A stretch of 64,000 nucleotides of DNA from Microlunatus parietis (GCF_013407955.1 NZ_JACCBU010000001.1:434001-498000); one strand, 5' to 3'; counted from the stretch's first letter, positions 8,773 to 17,772 are shown. Made by a program: numbers and translations. The notes: generated by a model from the sequence alone, not told the origin.

Positions 8773-9162
8773 TCAGCTGGGCGTGGACCAGTTCGCGATC
8801 CGTTGGCCGATGTCGAGCAGGTCGAGCGAGCCAGTGGCCACGCCGAGGACGAACCGCTCGCCCTCCTGGAGCGAGGTTGCCCGAAGGGTGATCCCGTTGA
8901 ACAGCAGGAAGAGCTTGGTTGCCGCCCAGGCCAGGCGTTTGTTGCCGTCAACCAGGGGGTCGTTGCGGGCCAGCGAGTGCATCAGCGCCGCAGCCTGCGC
9001 CGGCAGGTTGGGGTAGGCAGGCTCGCCGAAGGCGCTGGCCCGCGGCCGGGCCAGCGCCGATTCGAGCAGTCCGGGGTCGGCGATCAGAAAGTCTTCACCT
9101 TCCTCGGCCATCATCGCGATACCGAGGTCGGTGACATCCTCCAGCGTGAGGAAGTAGGTCAT
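8773..9162 (-). CDS. Doc-like (Fic-fold) toxin with altered active-site motif
   Basis: A 129-residue Fic-fold toxin of the death-on-curing type: start MTYFLTLEDVTDLG, a long helix, then the active-site loop. Doc toxins phosphorylate EF-Tu with a motif beginning with His (H-x-F-x-D-x-N-K-R). Here the loop reads NDPLVDGNKRLAW, so Asp replaces the catalytic His and Leu replaces Phe; the DGNKR anion-binding part is intact. A His lies eight residues earlier (MHSLARND). Activity is therefore uncertain. Its ATG overlaps the antitoxin stop (ATGA). Confidence 0.85.
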   Translation of the reverse strand: MTYFLTLEDVTDLGIAMMAEEGEDFLIADPGLLESALARPRASAFGEPAYPNLPAQAAALMHSLARNDPLVDGNKRLAWAATKLFLLFNGITLRATSLQEGERFVLGVATGSLDLLDIGQRIANWSTPS

Positions 9163-9350
9163 TGCGAGAGGCGGTGCAACAGCTCGCGATCCTCGTCGAG
9201 GATGTGCCGGATGAACCGCGACCGTCGCTCACCGTGCAGCATCTGCCGGATCGCGTCGAGCGCAGCCTGCTGCATCGACGTGCCGTGCTCGGCGGCGTAG
9301 GCGCGCAGAGCCTCGGTGTCCTCGTCGGTCAACCTCAAGTTCATCGCCAT
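9159..9350 (-). CDS. CopG-like ribbon-helix-helix antitoxin of the Doc-like toxin
   Basis: A 63-residue protein starting MAMNLRLTDEDTEALRAYA, a ribbon-helix-helix N-terminus, with a short charged C-terminal tail for toxin binding. The start at 9350 is set by the RHH motif; the open frame continues upstream in non-conserved sequence. It is the first gene of a coupled antitoxin-toxin pair. Two GGTACC palindromes lie just upstream (9360-9365 and 9372-9377) and may be its operator. Confidence 0.82.
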   Translation of the reverse strand: MAMNLRLTDEDTEALRAYAAEHGTSMQQAALDAIRQMLHGERRSRFIRHILDEDRELLHRLSQ

Positions 9351-9848
9351 ACCGACGACGGTACCGCCAGCGGTACCGACGAGGGTTCGTCTTGGATCGG
9401 CTTCGATCCCCACAGGAGTGAATTTCAGCCGGTCAGTCACGGCGGAAATCCACAGCGGTCGGGTCGGGAGGTCGCCGCCGACCGGTTTCCCGGCCGTTGA
9501 GCGACAGCAACGTGCAATTCTGTGCCACAACCCCACCGGCCGATCAAGGTCACTAACTGAGCGGACGCCTTGACCTCCATGTCGTGGGGCAGATGCCGGT
9601 CAGATCGTCTGTGAGGATCGTCAAGTGCCGTTCGCGGCGGTGGGTCTGACTCGCAAATCGTCTGGGCTTGGTGCCTTTGAGCGGATCTGTCGGCCTGTCG
9701 CTGCGAGCGGTGCTTGCTGCCACCGGGCGGCTGGGGGCGTGTCCCGATAGGGGCCTTGCCGTCACAAGAGCGCCATCACAGTCCTGACCGCTCCCTTGTG
9801 CCACCCGGTGACGGCCAATCCGTTCCCAAGCACAGGAGGAGATCGACC
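9351..9848. other. 498-bp non-coding region: TA promoter plus IS110 left end
   Basis: No convincing gene. The first 30 bp carry the GGTACC operator pair of the TA module. From about 9550 onward the sequence is probably the long 5' non-coding end of the IS110 element, which in this family encodes the bridge RNA. An ATAGGGGC octamer at 9747-9754 recurs at 10958-10965, just past the transposase stop. The strong ribosome site aggagga at 9834-9840 decides the transposase start. Confidence 0.5.
9360..9377. promoter_or_regulatory. Paired GGTACC palindromes upstream of RHH antitoxin
   Basis: Two GGTACC sites start 12 bp apart, within 30 bp of the antitoxin start. This resembles the phased sites of the neighbouring VapBC operator, with a different core sequence. 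Confidence 0.45.
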
Positions 9849-10975
9849 TTGTCCAGCATGCCGCAATCGCCAGTTCATTCCCAGCCCGGTCCCGACCCCG
9901 CCGGGGAGGTGGTGCTGGGGGTCGACACCCACAAGGATTTCCACGTCGCGGTTGTGCTGTCCCTGCTCGGCCAGGTGCTGGGCACACGATCCTTCCGGAC
10001 CACGGCGGCGGGCTATCGGGCCCTGCTGGCCTGGGCGCAGAGTTTGGGGGTGGTGCGCCGGGCCGGGGTCGAGGGCACCGGCAGTTACGGCAAGGCGTTG
10101 ACCCGTCAGCTGCTCGCCGCCGGGGTGGCGGTGGTTGAGGTGAATCAGCCCGACCGGGCCGAGCGGCGCCGGCGCGGCAAGACCGACGCCATCGATGCCG
10201 AAGCCGCGGCCCGGGCCGTCTTGTCGGGCCGGGCCACCGCGACCGCGAAGACCGGTAACGGGCAGGTCGAGATGCTGCGGATGTTCAAGCTGGCCAGGGA
10301 ATCCGCGGTCAAAGCGCGCACCCAGACGCTCAACCAGCTCAAGACCATGATCATCACCGCCGATCCCGAACTCCGCGACCAGCTGACCGGCCTGACCACC
10401 CCGAAACTCGTCCGGCACTGCGCCGGCCTGCCCGACCAGCCCGTCACCGACATCACCGCCGCGGCCCGCTACACGCTGCGCCTGCTGGCCCGGCGCGTGC
10501 AGCAACTCACCGCCGAGATCACCGACCTCGCCCGCCAACTCAAAGCCACCGTCACCGCCCTGGCCCCCGCGTTGCTGCAACAGCAAGGGATCGGGCCCGA
10601 CCACGCCGCGCAACTCCTGATCACCGCCGGCGACAACCCCGACCGGCTCCGCTCCGAAGCAGCGTTCGCCGCGCTCTGCGGCGTCAGCCCGATCCAGGCC
10701 TCCTCCGGCAACACGACCCGGCACCGGCTCAACCGCGGCGGTGACCGCCACGCCAACTCCGCGCTCTACCTGATCGTGGTCTGCCGGCTACGCCACTGCC
10801 CAGCCACCCGCGCCTACACCGCCCGCCGCACCGCCGACGGAAAGTCCAAACGCGACATCATCCGCTGCCTGAAACGCTACATCGCCCGCGACATCCACAA
10901 GATCATCACCGGAGCCCTCCGACCCGCAGAACCCGCACCCGCGACCCCTTGACAAACATAGGGGCATCCGCTCGA
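9555..10975 (+). mobile_element. IS110-family insertion sequence (ends approximate)
   Basis: The element contains the intact transposase gene and a long 5' non-coding segment. IS110 members lack classical terminal inverted repeats, so the borders are estimated. Possible boundary signals are GAGCGGACG at 9559-9567 with its near-inverse CATCCGCTC at 10966-10974, and the shared octamer ATAGGGGC (9747-9754; 10958-10965). It lies between a double toxin-antitoxin module and the 3' end of aspS. Confidence 0.6.
9849..10952 (+). CDS. IS110-family transposase (DEDD / bridge-RNA-guided recombinase)
   Basis: A 367-residue transposase. The N-terminal RuvC-like DEDD domain shows Asp in GVDTHKDFHV (about residue 25), Glu in GVEGTGSYG (about 74) and the KTDAIDA Asp pair (about 111-115). 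The C-terminal Transposase_20 domain has the HhH-like QQGIGPDHA segment and SPIQASSGNT, where the catalytic Ser lies, followed by RLNRGGDRHANSALY. A TTG start at 9849 is chosen because aggagga lies 8 nt upstream; ATG 9858 is the alternative. The frame is intact, so the copy may be active. Confidence 0.93.
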   Translation: MSSMPQSPVHSQPGPDPAGEVVLGVDTHKDFHVAVVLSLLGQVLGTRSFRTTAAGYRALLAWAQSLGVVRRAGVEGTGSYGKALTRQLLAAGVAVVEVNQPDRAERRRRGKTDAIDAEAAARAVLSGRATATAKTGNGQVEMLRMFKLARESAVKARTQTLNQLKTMIITADPELRDQLTGLTTPKLVRHCAGLPDQPVTDITAAARYTLRLLARRVQQLTAEITDLARQLKATVTALAPALLQQQGIGPDHAAQLLITAGDNPDRLRSEAAFAALCGVSPIQASSGNTTRHRLNRGGDRHANSALYLIVVCRLRHCPATRAYTARRTADGKSKRDIIRCLKRYIARDIHKIITGALRPAEPAPATP

Positions 10976-11073
10976 CGAAGTCACCGCGCCAACAAGATCT
11001 TCCGCCGGTCAGTCGCGGCAGGTGGGGGCTCTCTCCACACTGTTCCCGCCGGGTCTCCGGGATCGAAGGGCGG

Positions 11074-12858
11074 TCAGGACTGCTTGGCCGCCTCGGGCTT
11101 GGCGTCGACGCCGGCCTCCTTGCGCTGAGCCGCTGTGATCGGGGCCGGGGCGTCGGTGAGCGGGTCGACCCCGCCGCCGGACTTCGGGAACGCGATCACC
11201 TCGCGGATCGAGTCGGACCCTGCGAGCAGGGCGACGATCCGGTCCCAGCCGAAGGCGATGCCGCCGTGCGGCGGGGCGCCGAACGAGAAGGCGTCGAGCA
11301 GGAAGCCGAACTTCTGCTGCGCCTCCTCGGGCTCGATCCCCATCACCTTGAAGACGCGCTCCTGCACGTCCCGGCGGTGGATACGGATCGAGCCGCCGCC
11401 GATCTCGTTGCCGTTGCAGACGATGTCGTACGCGTACGCCAGCGCCGAGCCCGGATCGGTGTCGAAGGTGTCCAGCGACTCCGGCTTCGGCGACGTGAAC
11501 GCGTGGTGCACCGCGGTCCAGGCGCCCGAGCCGACCGCGACGTCACCGGCAGCGACGGCGTCTCCGGCGGGTTCGAACAGGGGCGCGTCGACGATCCAGA
11601 CGAACGACCAGGCGGACTCGTCAATGGCACCGATCCGCTTACCGATCTCCAGCCGGACCGCACCGAGCAAGGCCTGCGACGCCGACCGGCCGCCGGCGGC
11701 GAAGAAGACACAGTCCCCCGGCTCGGCTCCGGTGGCCTTGGCCAGTCCCTCCCGCTCGGTCTCGGACAGGTTCTTGGCGACCGGGCCGCCGAGCTCGCCG
11801 TCCGCCCCGAACAGCACGTACGCCAGCCCGCGAGCCCCGCGCTGCTTGGCGAACTCCTGCCAGGCGTCCAGCGTTCGCCGCGGCTGATCCGCGCCGCCCT
11901 TCATCACGACCGCGCCCACGTAGTCGGCCTGGAAGACCCGGAACGGCGTCTCGGCGAAGTAGTCGGTCAACTCGGTGATCTCGAGGTCGAACCGCAGGTC
12001 AGGCTTGTCGGTGCCGTACCGGTTCATCGAGTCCCGGTAGGTGATCCGCGGGATCGGCGTGGCCACCTGGTGGCCGATCAGGCTCCAGATCTCGGTCAGC
12101 AGCCGCTCGCTCAGCGCGATCACGTCGTCCTGGTCGACGAAGCTCAGCTCGATGTCGAGCTGGGTGAACTCGGGCTGCCGGTCGGCCCGGAAGTCCTCGT
12201 CCCGGTAGCAGCGGGCGATCTGGTAGTAGCGCTCCAGGCCGCCGACCATGAGCAACTGCTTGAACAACTGCGGGCTCTGCGGCAGCGCGTACCAGGAGCC
12301 GGGCCGGAGCCGGGCCGGGACCAGGAAGTCGCGGGCACCCTCGGGCGTGGACCGGGTCAGCGTCGGCGTCTCGACCTCGACGAAGCCCTCGCCGGCCAGC
12401 ACGGTGCGGGCCACTCGGTTGACCTCGCTGCGCAGCCGGATCGCGGCGGCGGGGGCGGGCCGGCGCAGGTCGAGGTAGCGGTACTTGAGCCGGGTCTCCT
12501 CGCCGACGTTGACCCGCTCGTCGATCTGGAACGGCAGCGGCGCGGCCGGATTGAGCACCTCGAACTCGGCCGTGACGACCTCGATCTCGCCGGTCGGCAG
12601 GTCCGGGTTGGCGTTCCCCTCGGGCCGCAGCGCGACCTCGCCGATGATCTTGATGCAGTACTCGTTGCGCAGGTCGTGGGCGCCGGAGGCCGCCAGGATC
12701 TCGTCCCGGACCACGACCTGGACGATCCCGCTCGCGTCCCGCAGGTCGAGGAAGGCGACCCCGCCGTGGTCCCGGCGCCGGCCGACCCACCCGGCCAGCG
12801 TGACCGTGGTTCCGGCGTGTTCGGCGCGCAGCGTCCCGGCGTCGTGCGTGCGAATCAA
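11074..12858 (-). CDS. aspS: Aspartyl-tRNA synthetase
   Basis: A 594-residue bacterial-type class II synthetase. It has the OB-fold anticodon domain ([20 protein letters not shown]), class II motif 2 ([16 protein letters not shown]), a GAD insertion domain and motif 3 ([14 protein letters not shown]). Length is normal for bacteria. The N-terminus fits a TTG start at 12858 ([16 protein letters not shown], with aaggga upstream); the open frame extends 84 bp further without conserved sequence. It charges tRNA-Asp, and in organisms with GatCAB also tRNA-Asn. Confidence 0.96.
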   Translation of the reverse strand: MIRTHDAGTLRAEHAGTTVTLAGWVGRRRDHGGVAFLDLRDASGIVQVVVRDEILAASGAHDLRNEYCIKIIGEVALRPEGNANPDLPTGEIEVVTAEFEVLNPAAPLPFQIDERVNVGEETRLKYRYLDLRRPAPAAAIRLRSEVNRVARTVLAGEGFVEVETPTLTRSTPEGARDFLVPARLRPGSWYALPQSPQLFKQLLMVGGLERYYQIARCYRDEDFRADRQPEFTQLDIELSFVDQDDVIALSERLLTEIWSLIGHQVATPIPRITYRDSMNRYGTDKPDLRFDLEITELTDYFAETPFRVFQADYVGAVVMKGGADQPRRTLDAWQEFAKQRGARGLAYVLFGADGELGGPVAKNLSETEREGLAKATGAEPGDCVFFAAGGRSASQALLGAVRLEIGKRIGAIDESAWSFVWIVDAPLFEPAGDAVAAGDVAVGSGAWTAVHHAFTSPKPESLDTFDTDPGSALAYAYDIVCNGNEIGGGSIRIHRRDVQERVFKVMGIEPEEAQQKFGFLLDAFSFGAPPHGGIAFGWDRIVALLAGSDSIREVIAFPKSGGGVDPLTDAPAPITAAQRKEAGVDAKPEAAKQS

Positions 12859-12950
12859 CTCATCTGTCCCTTCATCGGATCTGGCCCAGGCCCCGCCCGA
12901 TCCTAGTGGTCCATTCGCCGGGCTCCTAAGAATGGGTGACACTAGAGGGC

Positions 12951-13589
12951 ATGGGTAGGACGCAGCTGAGCGGTCAACATCGTGTCAACCGGCGACCCCG
13001 TGGATTCGCCGGCCTGCTCACCGCCATCCTGGTCCTGATCGCCGGCTGCGCCTTCGTCGTCATCGGCGCGCCCCCGGCCCATGCCTGCGAGTGCGAACCA
13101 CCGACCCGGCCGCAGGCGGTCCAGCGGGCCGACGTGATCATGTACGGGACCGTGCGCTCGGTCCGGCCGGTCTCCGACCCGGCGTCCGGCCACGAGTTCA
13201 CCGTCGCCGTCCGGTACGTCTACAAGGGCACCGCGTACTCCGAGCAGATCGTCCAGACCCCCGACGCCGCGGCCTGCGGCTTCGTGCCGACGATCGGCTC
13301 GACGATGCTGATCTTCGCCACCGAGCGGCAGGAGCCGTCCGTCGAGCACGCGTACGAACTGGTCACCACCCAGTGCGACGGCAGCATGCCGGCGAACAGT
13401 CCGCCGCGGGACCTGGGCACTCCGCTGGCACCGCTGACCGGGTCGTCGGCCGATGTCGGCGCGGCGGAACGCACCGACGCGACGATCGGCCGGATCTTCG
13501 GCACGGTCGCTCTGGTGATCATCGGGATCGCCCTGGTCGGCGGTGCCGCCCTGTTCTGGCTCTGGCGACCCGGCCGCACCCCTCGCTGA
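12951..13589 (+). CDS. Secreted/membrane NTR(TIMP)-like protein with C-terminal anchor
   Basis: A 212-residue protein. It has a hydrophobic N-terminal segment ([20 protein letters not shown]) ending in PAHA, a likely signal-peptidase site. The mature start [17 protein letters not shown] followed by IMYGTV resembles the netrin/TIMP-like OB fold of bacterial cell-surface proteins; CGF and QCDG supply further cysteines. One C-terminal transmembrane helix ([20 protein letters not shown]) ends in a basic tail, placing the domain outside the cell. No LPXTG motif. Divergent from aspS. Function unknown. Confidence 0.68.
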   Translation: MGRTQLSGQHRVNRRPRGFAGLLTAILVLIAGCAFVVIGAPPAHACECEPPTRPQAVQRADVIMYGTVRSVRPVSDPASGHEFTVAVRYVYKGTAYSEQIVQTPDAAACGFVPTIGSTMLIFATERQEPSVEHAYELVTTQCDGSMPANSPPRDLGTPLAPLTGSSADVGAAERTDATIGRIFGTVALVIIGIALVGGAALFWLWRPGRTPR

Positions 13590-13674
13590 CACCGTTCTTC
13601 GTCGCGATCCGGTTCTGATCATGGACTGAGCCGATCATGGAAAGCTCTTCCGCGCCCGCGAGTTACATGGCACA

Positions 13675-13694
13675 TTGTTCCACGTACTGTTCCA
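13675..13694. promoter_or_regulatory. Direct repeat TTGTTCCA/CTGTTCCA, 12-bp period
   Basis: Two near-identical octamers (13675-13682, 13687-13694) sit about 20 bp before the sialidase-like gene. The spacing suggests tandem binding of a regulator. The stretch 13614-13640 also carries two GATCATGGA motifs. Confidence 0.35.
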
Positions 13695-13712
13695 TCGGGA
13701 GGCAGGGTCGCC

Positions 13713-16025
13713 ATGACGAACCGGAGCACGGGAGCGCCCACCTGGCTGCGCCAGCTGGGATTCGCAGCGAGCATGATCGGGATCGGGGTCGGCATCGGCA
13801 CCGTGGTGCAGACCGGCGGTTCCGCGCCGGAGCCGGCCACGGCGCGGCTGCCCGGAGAGGTCAGAGCGGTCGGCGATCCGGACGACCCGCCGGCCGAGGG
13901 CGACGGGCTGCCCGGTGATCGTCCGTCGTTGTCCGGCGGCGCGCTGTGGTACCCGTGGGCACCTGGACCGGGCGAACTCGGCGCGGTCCCGATGGCGTTC
14001 TCGGTGGACCACCTGATCGACGACCGCACCGCGAAGAAGGTGATCGCGTCCTGGGGTCGCAACGAGGACTCCCCCACCGCGCCGCTGATGAACACCCGGG
14101 CGGTCGGCGAGGACAACGGCCAGATCTTCAAGCCGTACGAGGCGTTGCCGTCGTCCTTCACCATGGTCGCGACCACCCGGCTGCGAGACGGCGCGATCCT
14201 CTCAGCGAGCTTCGTGCCGGTCCCGTCGCCGGCACCGAACCGGCTCGGCATCCCGATGGCGAAGTCGACCGACATGGCGAAGAGCTGGACCACCTGGACC
14301 GCACCGCTGATCGAGAACAAGTGGAAGCTCGGCTGGTACCGGGTGCACCGTGACCTGCTCGAGCTGGCCGACGGCACGCTGCTCCTCGGCGGTTACGGCA
14401 GCGGCGTGATCGACGGCGTCAACAAGCAGTACAGCGTGATCTTCGAGTCCACCGACGGCGGCAAGTCGTTCCGACAGCGCTCGGCGGTGAACGCCGGCAC
14501 CTCGTACGCAACGAACGAGCTCGGCTTCGGCCGGACCGCCGACGGCAGGCTGGTCGCGATGATGCGCGGCGTCGAACCGAACCCGCGGCCGCCGTCGATG
14601 CCGCTCACCCAGGCGTTCTCCGACGACGACGGGCTGACCTGGACCGACGTGAAGCCGTACCAGCCGCCGGAGGGGATGCCGAACAACGGGATCATGCCGA
14701 AGTTCCTGCTGCAGCCCAACGGCCAGCTGCTGATGACGTACGGGCGCCCGGACAACAACGTCGTCGTCTCCTTGGACGGCACCGGGCGGACCTGGGACAC
14801 CGGCGAGACGCTCTACTCCCGGCACCCCGGCGAGGAACCGTTGCGGCGCTGGTCCGGCAGCAGCGGCAACATGGATCTGGTCGCGCTGAACAACGGATCG
14901 TCGCTGGCGTTCGGTGACACCTGCCACAACATCTGGTACTGCCGTGAATACGGCCACGACAACAAGATCTGGACCCGCAAGGTGGACGCCCTCGGCCCCG
15001 GCGTCGGCAAACTTGATCTTGCCACCAAGGTCCGGGACAAGATCGTCAAGCTGACCGGCAACGTCGCGCCCGCCGATGATCGTTACCCGGAACAGCGGCT
15101 CGCCGCGGTCGTTGACGGCAGCTCCGAGTACCGCTCCGCGGCCCGGTTCGACCGGCGCCAGGAGTTGATCATCGAGCTGGACCGGACGTACACGCTGAAC
15201 CGGATCGGGCTGATGCTGGCCAAGGGCGAGCTGAACAGCGCCAAGGTCCAGGTGTCCACCGACGGCGACACCTGGAGCGCGCCGATCCTGCGCACCGGCG
15301 ACCGGACCGACTGGGCGATGCGTTACCAGGACCTCGACCCGGTCCAGGCGAAGTTCGTCAAGATCACCAGGGACGGCCGGGCCCCGTTGTCGGCGATCAC
15401 CGAGCTCGAGCTGTACGCGAGCCACCTGCTCACGTTCGAGAACGACGGGATCACCACGATCCCGCGGACGATCAAGGACGCCCGCTACGCCCTGGTCGCC
15501 GACAAGGGCATGGTCCCGGGCTACGACCATTCCAACGCCCGGATGGTGCTGATCGACGCCGACCAGGCGGCACGGGCCACCGCGACGATCCCGGCACAGG
15601 AGCCGGCCGCCGGGCTGCGGTTCGGCTTCGGTTTCGAGGGTTACGGCTACGGCTCCGGTGCGATCTGGGAGGTCCTCGGCCGGTCCGGCGACGGCGAGGA
15701 GAAGGTCGCGTACCGGCTGATCCTGTCGCCCGACTGGACCGCCAACGTGATCACCGTGAAGGCCTGGAACGGCTCGGCCTGGGTCGAGGTCGGCCGCACC
15801 GGAAGTCCGGTGATCCCCAACAAGCAATGGATGTCGGTGACCCTGGACAGCACCGCCGCGGGCACCAAGATCGCGATCAACGGCACCGTGCTCGGCACCG
15901 CCACCCAGCGACTGGCCGACGTCGACACCCTCACCGGTCTGCGGGTCCAGACCGGCCTCAACCCCGAGGACGTGGGCAATATGGAGCACTCGTACGACGA
16001 CATCATGATCACGCCACTCCGCTGA
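13713..16025 (+). CDS. Secreted sialidase-like (BNR/Asp-box) protein with F5/8 C and lectin-like domains
   Basis: A 770-residue exported protein. Residues about 10-35 are a hydrophobic signal segment. Residues about 80-420 form a beta-propeller with Asp-boxes (STDGGKSF, SDDDGLTW), as in sialidases and related exoglycosidases. About 450-570 resemble an F5/8 type C carbohydrate-binding domain (LDRTYTLNRIGLM, VQVSTDGDTW, AKFVKITRDG, ELELYA). About 575-770 look like a concanavalin/LamG-type fold (LIDADQAARATATIPA, GTKIAINGT). It probably releases terminal sugars from host or plant glycans; the canonical sialidase Arg triad was not confirmed by eye. Followed by a type B repeat that may act as terminator. 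Confidence 0.8.
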   Translation: MTNRSTGAPTWLRQLGFAASMIGIGVGIGTVVQTGGSAPEPATARLPGEVRAVGDPDDPPAEGDGLPGDRPSLSGGALWYPWAPGPGELGAVPMAFSVDHLIDDRTAKKVIASWGRNEDSPTAPLMNTRAVGEDNGQIFKPYEALPSSFTMVATTRLRDGAILSASFVPVPSPAPNRLGIPMAKSTDMAKSWTTWTAPLIENKWKLGWYRVHRDLLELADGTLLLGGYGSGVIDGVNKQYSVIFESTDGGKSFRQRSAVNAGTSYATNELGFGRTADGRLVAMMRGVEPNPRPPSMPLTQAFSDDDGLTWTDVKPYQPPEGMPNNGIMPKFLLQPNGQLLMTYGRPDNNVVVSLDGTGRTWDTGETLYSRHPGEEPLRRWSGSSGNMDLVALNNGSSLAFGDTCHNIWYCREYGHDNKIWTRKVDALGPGVGKLDLATKVRDKIVKLTGNVAPADDRYPEQRLAAVVDGSSEYRSAARFDRRQELIIELDRTYTLNRIGLMLAKGELNSAKVQVSTDGDTWSAPILRTGDRTDWAMRYQDLDPVQAKFVKITRDGRAPLSAITELELYASHLLTFENDGITTIPRTIKDARYALVADKGMVPGYDHSNARMVLIDADQAARATATIPAQEPAAGLRFGFGFEGYGYGSGAIWEVLGRSGDGEEKVAYRLILSPDWTANVITVKAWNGSAWVEVGRTGSPVIPNKQWMSVTLDSTAAGTKIAINGTVLGTATQRLADVDTLTGLRVQTGLNPEDVGNMEHSYDDIMITPLR

Positions 16026-16047
16026 CCCGCCTCGTCGGCTGCGTTTC

Positions 16048-16133
16048 GGGCTGTCGCTATTCCTCCACAGATCGAGTATTTCCGCGTGGCAACCGCGGTG
16101 ATCGGCTGGCTCGTGGAGGAATTCCGACAGCCC
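16048..16133. repeat. Type B inverted-repeat element, copy 1
   Basis: Arms CTGTCGCTATTCCTCCAC and GTGGAGGAATTCCGACAG flank a core containing CCGCGTGGCAACCGCG. It is related to copies at 42772-42852, 54166-54244 and (weaker) 60511-60591. It follows the sialidase-like stop, and its far arm lies in the degraded antitoxin frame. Confidence 0.8.
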
Positions 16134-16319
16134 GAGGTGTCGGCTGGATCGGTCCTGGCGATTGGAGGTCCGATGGATCGTCGAGCATCTCGTCGAGTTC
16201 CGCCTCGGTGAACTCGAAGTCGGCGCCGACCCGGATCTGGCCGGCGAGCGATCCCTTGGCGTCGAGGAACCGCTTGGCCGGTCCCGAGTGCCGGATCGGC
16301 ACCAGCCGGACCACTGGCA
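16057..16319 (-). pseudogene. Truncated Phd/YefM-type antitoxin remnant
   Basis: The readable part starts (L)PVVRLVPIRHSG, which matches the middle of Phd-type antitoxins (usually GKPVARLVP), and continues through GSLAGQIRVGADFEF to ELDEMLDD, the usual toxin-neutralising tail. The N-terminal DNA-binding half is missing: at about 16316 the frame breaks at a GAGCCTGTCGAAG repeat. No PIN toxin follows; the 3' side runs into a type B repeat. It reads as a toxin-antitoxin relic eroded from both sides by repeat elements. Confidence 0.6.
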
Positions 16320-16336
16320 GGCTTCGACAGGCTCAA
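16318..16336 (-). repeat. GAGCCTGTCGAAG repeat at the end of the DUF2252 gene
   Basis: On the minus strand it reads CCCCTTGAGCCTGTCGAAG; its TTGA supplies the stop codon of the DUF2252 gene. Related copies are at 28601-28621 and 53095-53132. Confidence 0.75.
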
Positions 16337-17772
16337 GGGGCGTCGTTGTCGGTGGTCGGCAGGACGCCGCGGCGGACGGCGCTGATCAACTCCTCGTGGT
16401 CGGCCTCCACCTGATCCGCGTAGCCGGCGGCGAACCGGCAAAGGGCCTGGTCGAGCTTGTCGGACGAGCCGACGTAGCCGGCGATCATGGACGCTCCGCT
16501 GGTCCGGGCGTGACCCTTGGCCAGCAGATGGCCGACGATCCCCGCATAGTCGGTCAGCGCGGCCGCGTCGATCGCGTCCAGCGGGATGGTGCCCTTCATG
16601 TTCCGGAACTGGCGGACGTAGAACTGCAGGTTGCCGACGGAAGTCCAACCCAGCAAGGGATCGCTCACGGTCTGCAGGCTCTGCTGGTATTCGACGACCC
16701 GCTGGCCCTGATGATCATGCCAGGCCGAGTCGCCGTGGACGAACTTCGCCAGCACCGACCGGCGTGCCTGCTTCAGCTGCAGGAACACCACGTCGTCCGG
16801 ACTGCTGCCCTCCAGCAGGGCGACGTAGGCGCGCAGTCCGACGCTGCCGACACCGACCACCTTGTGCGCGATGTCGACCAGCGTGTAGCCGCCGAGCGCC
16901 CGTTGCCAGTGCAGCGCCAGCGTGCCCAGATACTGATCCAGGGCCTCTCCCAGGGCGTCCGCCTCGTCCTTCGGCACCCGGGTGATCAGCGGCGGTTCCT
17001 CGACGATCCGGCGCCGGCCCTCCTGCTCCACCACGAACCGCGGCAGGGCACGGTCACTGGTCCGATTGCGGGCCCGCTTGGCGGAACGCTCGATCTCGTC
17101 CCGCAGCGTCTTCTCCGAGGCGGTCTCGTGCAGCCGCTCCACGTCGAGCCGGTTGTACGACCGCATCAGCAGCGGCTGGTCGGCAAGGAACCGTACCTCG
17201 GCCCGATAGGCCGCGACACACGCCGCGACGGCGTCTCGGCACTGGTCCTCCGACGAGCCGTTCTGCCGGCCGGCCACCCAGATGCTCGCGACCAGGCGGC
17301 GCAGGTCCCACTCCCAGCTGCCCGGATGCGCCTCGTCGAAGTCGTTCAGGTCGATCACCAGCTCGCCCTCGGGCGAGGCGTAGAAGCCGAAGTTGCCCAG
17401 GTGCGCGTCGCCGCAGATCACCGGCATGATCCCGGTCGCCGGCAGGTGCGCCACGTCCTCGGCCATCACGATCGCGCTGCCCCGCAGATAGCCGTACGGC
17501 GACGCGGTCATCCGGGCCACTCGGATCGGGATCAGGTCCGGCAGCCGGCCCTCGTGCGAGTCGAGGATCAGGGTCACCGGGTCCGGCCGGCCGTACGGTG
17601 CGCGCCACTCGCCGAGCGATTTGCGGGGCACCCGGTCCCGCAGCGCCTTGCCCATCCGGTACCGCTCCTCGCGCGAGGTCGGCCGGCGGCGCAACGAGAA
17701 GTACGCGTCACTCTCTGCCGTGGCCAGCACCGTGTGGCTGTGGCGTACGACCGGCTCCCTGGGCAGCGCCAT
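16333..17772 (-). CDS. DUF2252 family protein (kinase-like fold)
   Basis: A 479-residue DUF2252 protein. The most conserved region is GDAHLGNFGFY (about residue 118) followed by VIDLNDFDEAHPG. This resembles the catalytic HGDxxxxN and (I/L)DFxD motifs of aminoglycoside-phosphotransferase-like folds, so a kinase-like activity is suspected but unproven. The N-terminal MGKALRDRVPRKSLGEW is also typical. ATG 17772 is used; the aggaggg site is very close to it. The last codons (NDAP, stop) lie in a GAGCCTGTCGAAG repeat. The upstream neighbour is an SGNH hydrolase, 38 bp away. Confidence 0.85.
   Translation of the reverse strand: MALPREPVVRHSHTVLATAESDAYFSLRRRPTSREERYRMGKALRDRVPRKSLGEWRAPYGRPDPVTLILDSHEGRLPDLIPIRVARMTASPYGYLRGSAIVMAEDVAHLPATGIMPVICGDAHLGNFGFYASPEGELVIDLNDFDEAHPGSWEWDLRRLVASIWVAGRQNGSSEDQCRDAVAACVAAYRAEVRFLADQPLLMRSYNRLDVERLHETASEKTLRDEIERSAKRARNRTSDRALPRFVVEQEGRRRIVEEPPLITRVPKDEADALGEALDQYLGTLALHWQRALGGYTLVDIAHKVVGVGSVGLRAYVALLEGSSPDDVVFLQLKQARRSVLAKFVHGDSAWHDHQGQRVVEYQQSLQTVSDPLLGWTSVGNLQFYVRQFRNMKGTIPLDAIDAAALTDYAGIVGHLLAKGHARTSGASMIAGYVGSSDKLDQALCRFAAGYADQVEADHEELISAVRRGVLPTTDNDAP

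Noticed and set aside
9559-10974. Terminal inverted repeats GAGCGGACG / CATCCGCTC as IS ends
   Set aside because: Kept only as a boundary hint: the match is short and imperfect, and IS110 elements normally lack terminal inverted repeats.
11266-12906. Long plus-strand open frame opposite aspS
   Set aside because: Shadow of aspS, which has all class II synthetase motifs.
12859-12950. T-box leader upstream of aspS
   Set aside because: The space between aspS and the divergent gene is only 92 bp and shows no T-box sequence or specifier stem.
13490-13589. Sortase-anchored C-terminus in the NTR-like protein
   Set aside because: There is a hydrophobic helix and basic tail, but no LPXTG-like motif before it.
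14202-15989. Long minus-strand open frame opposite the sialidase-like gene
   Set aside because: It is a shadow of the plus-strand gene: no domain similarity and composition typical of antisense to a GC-rich gene.
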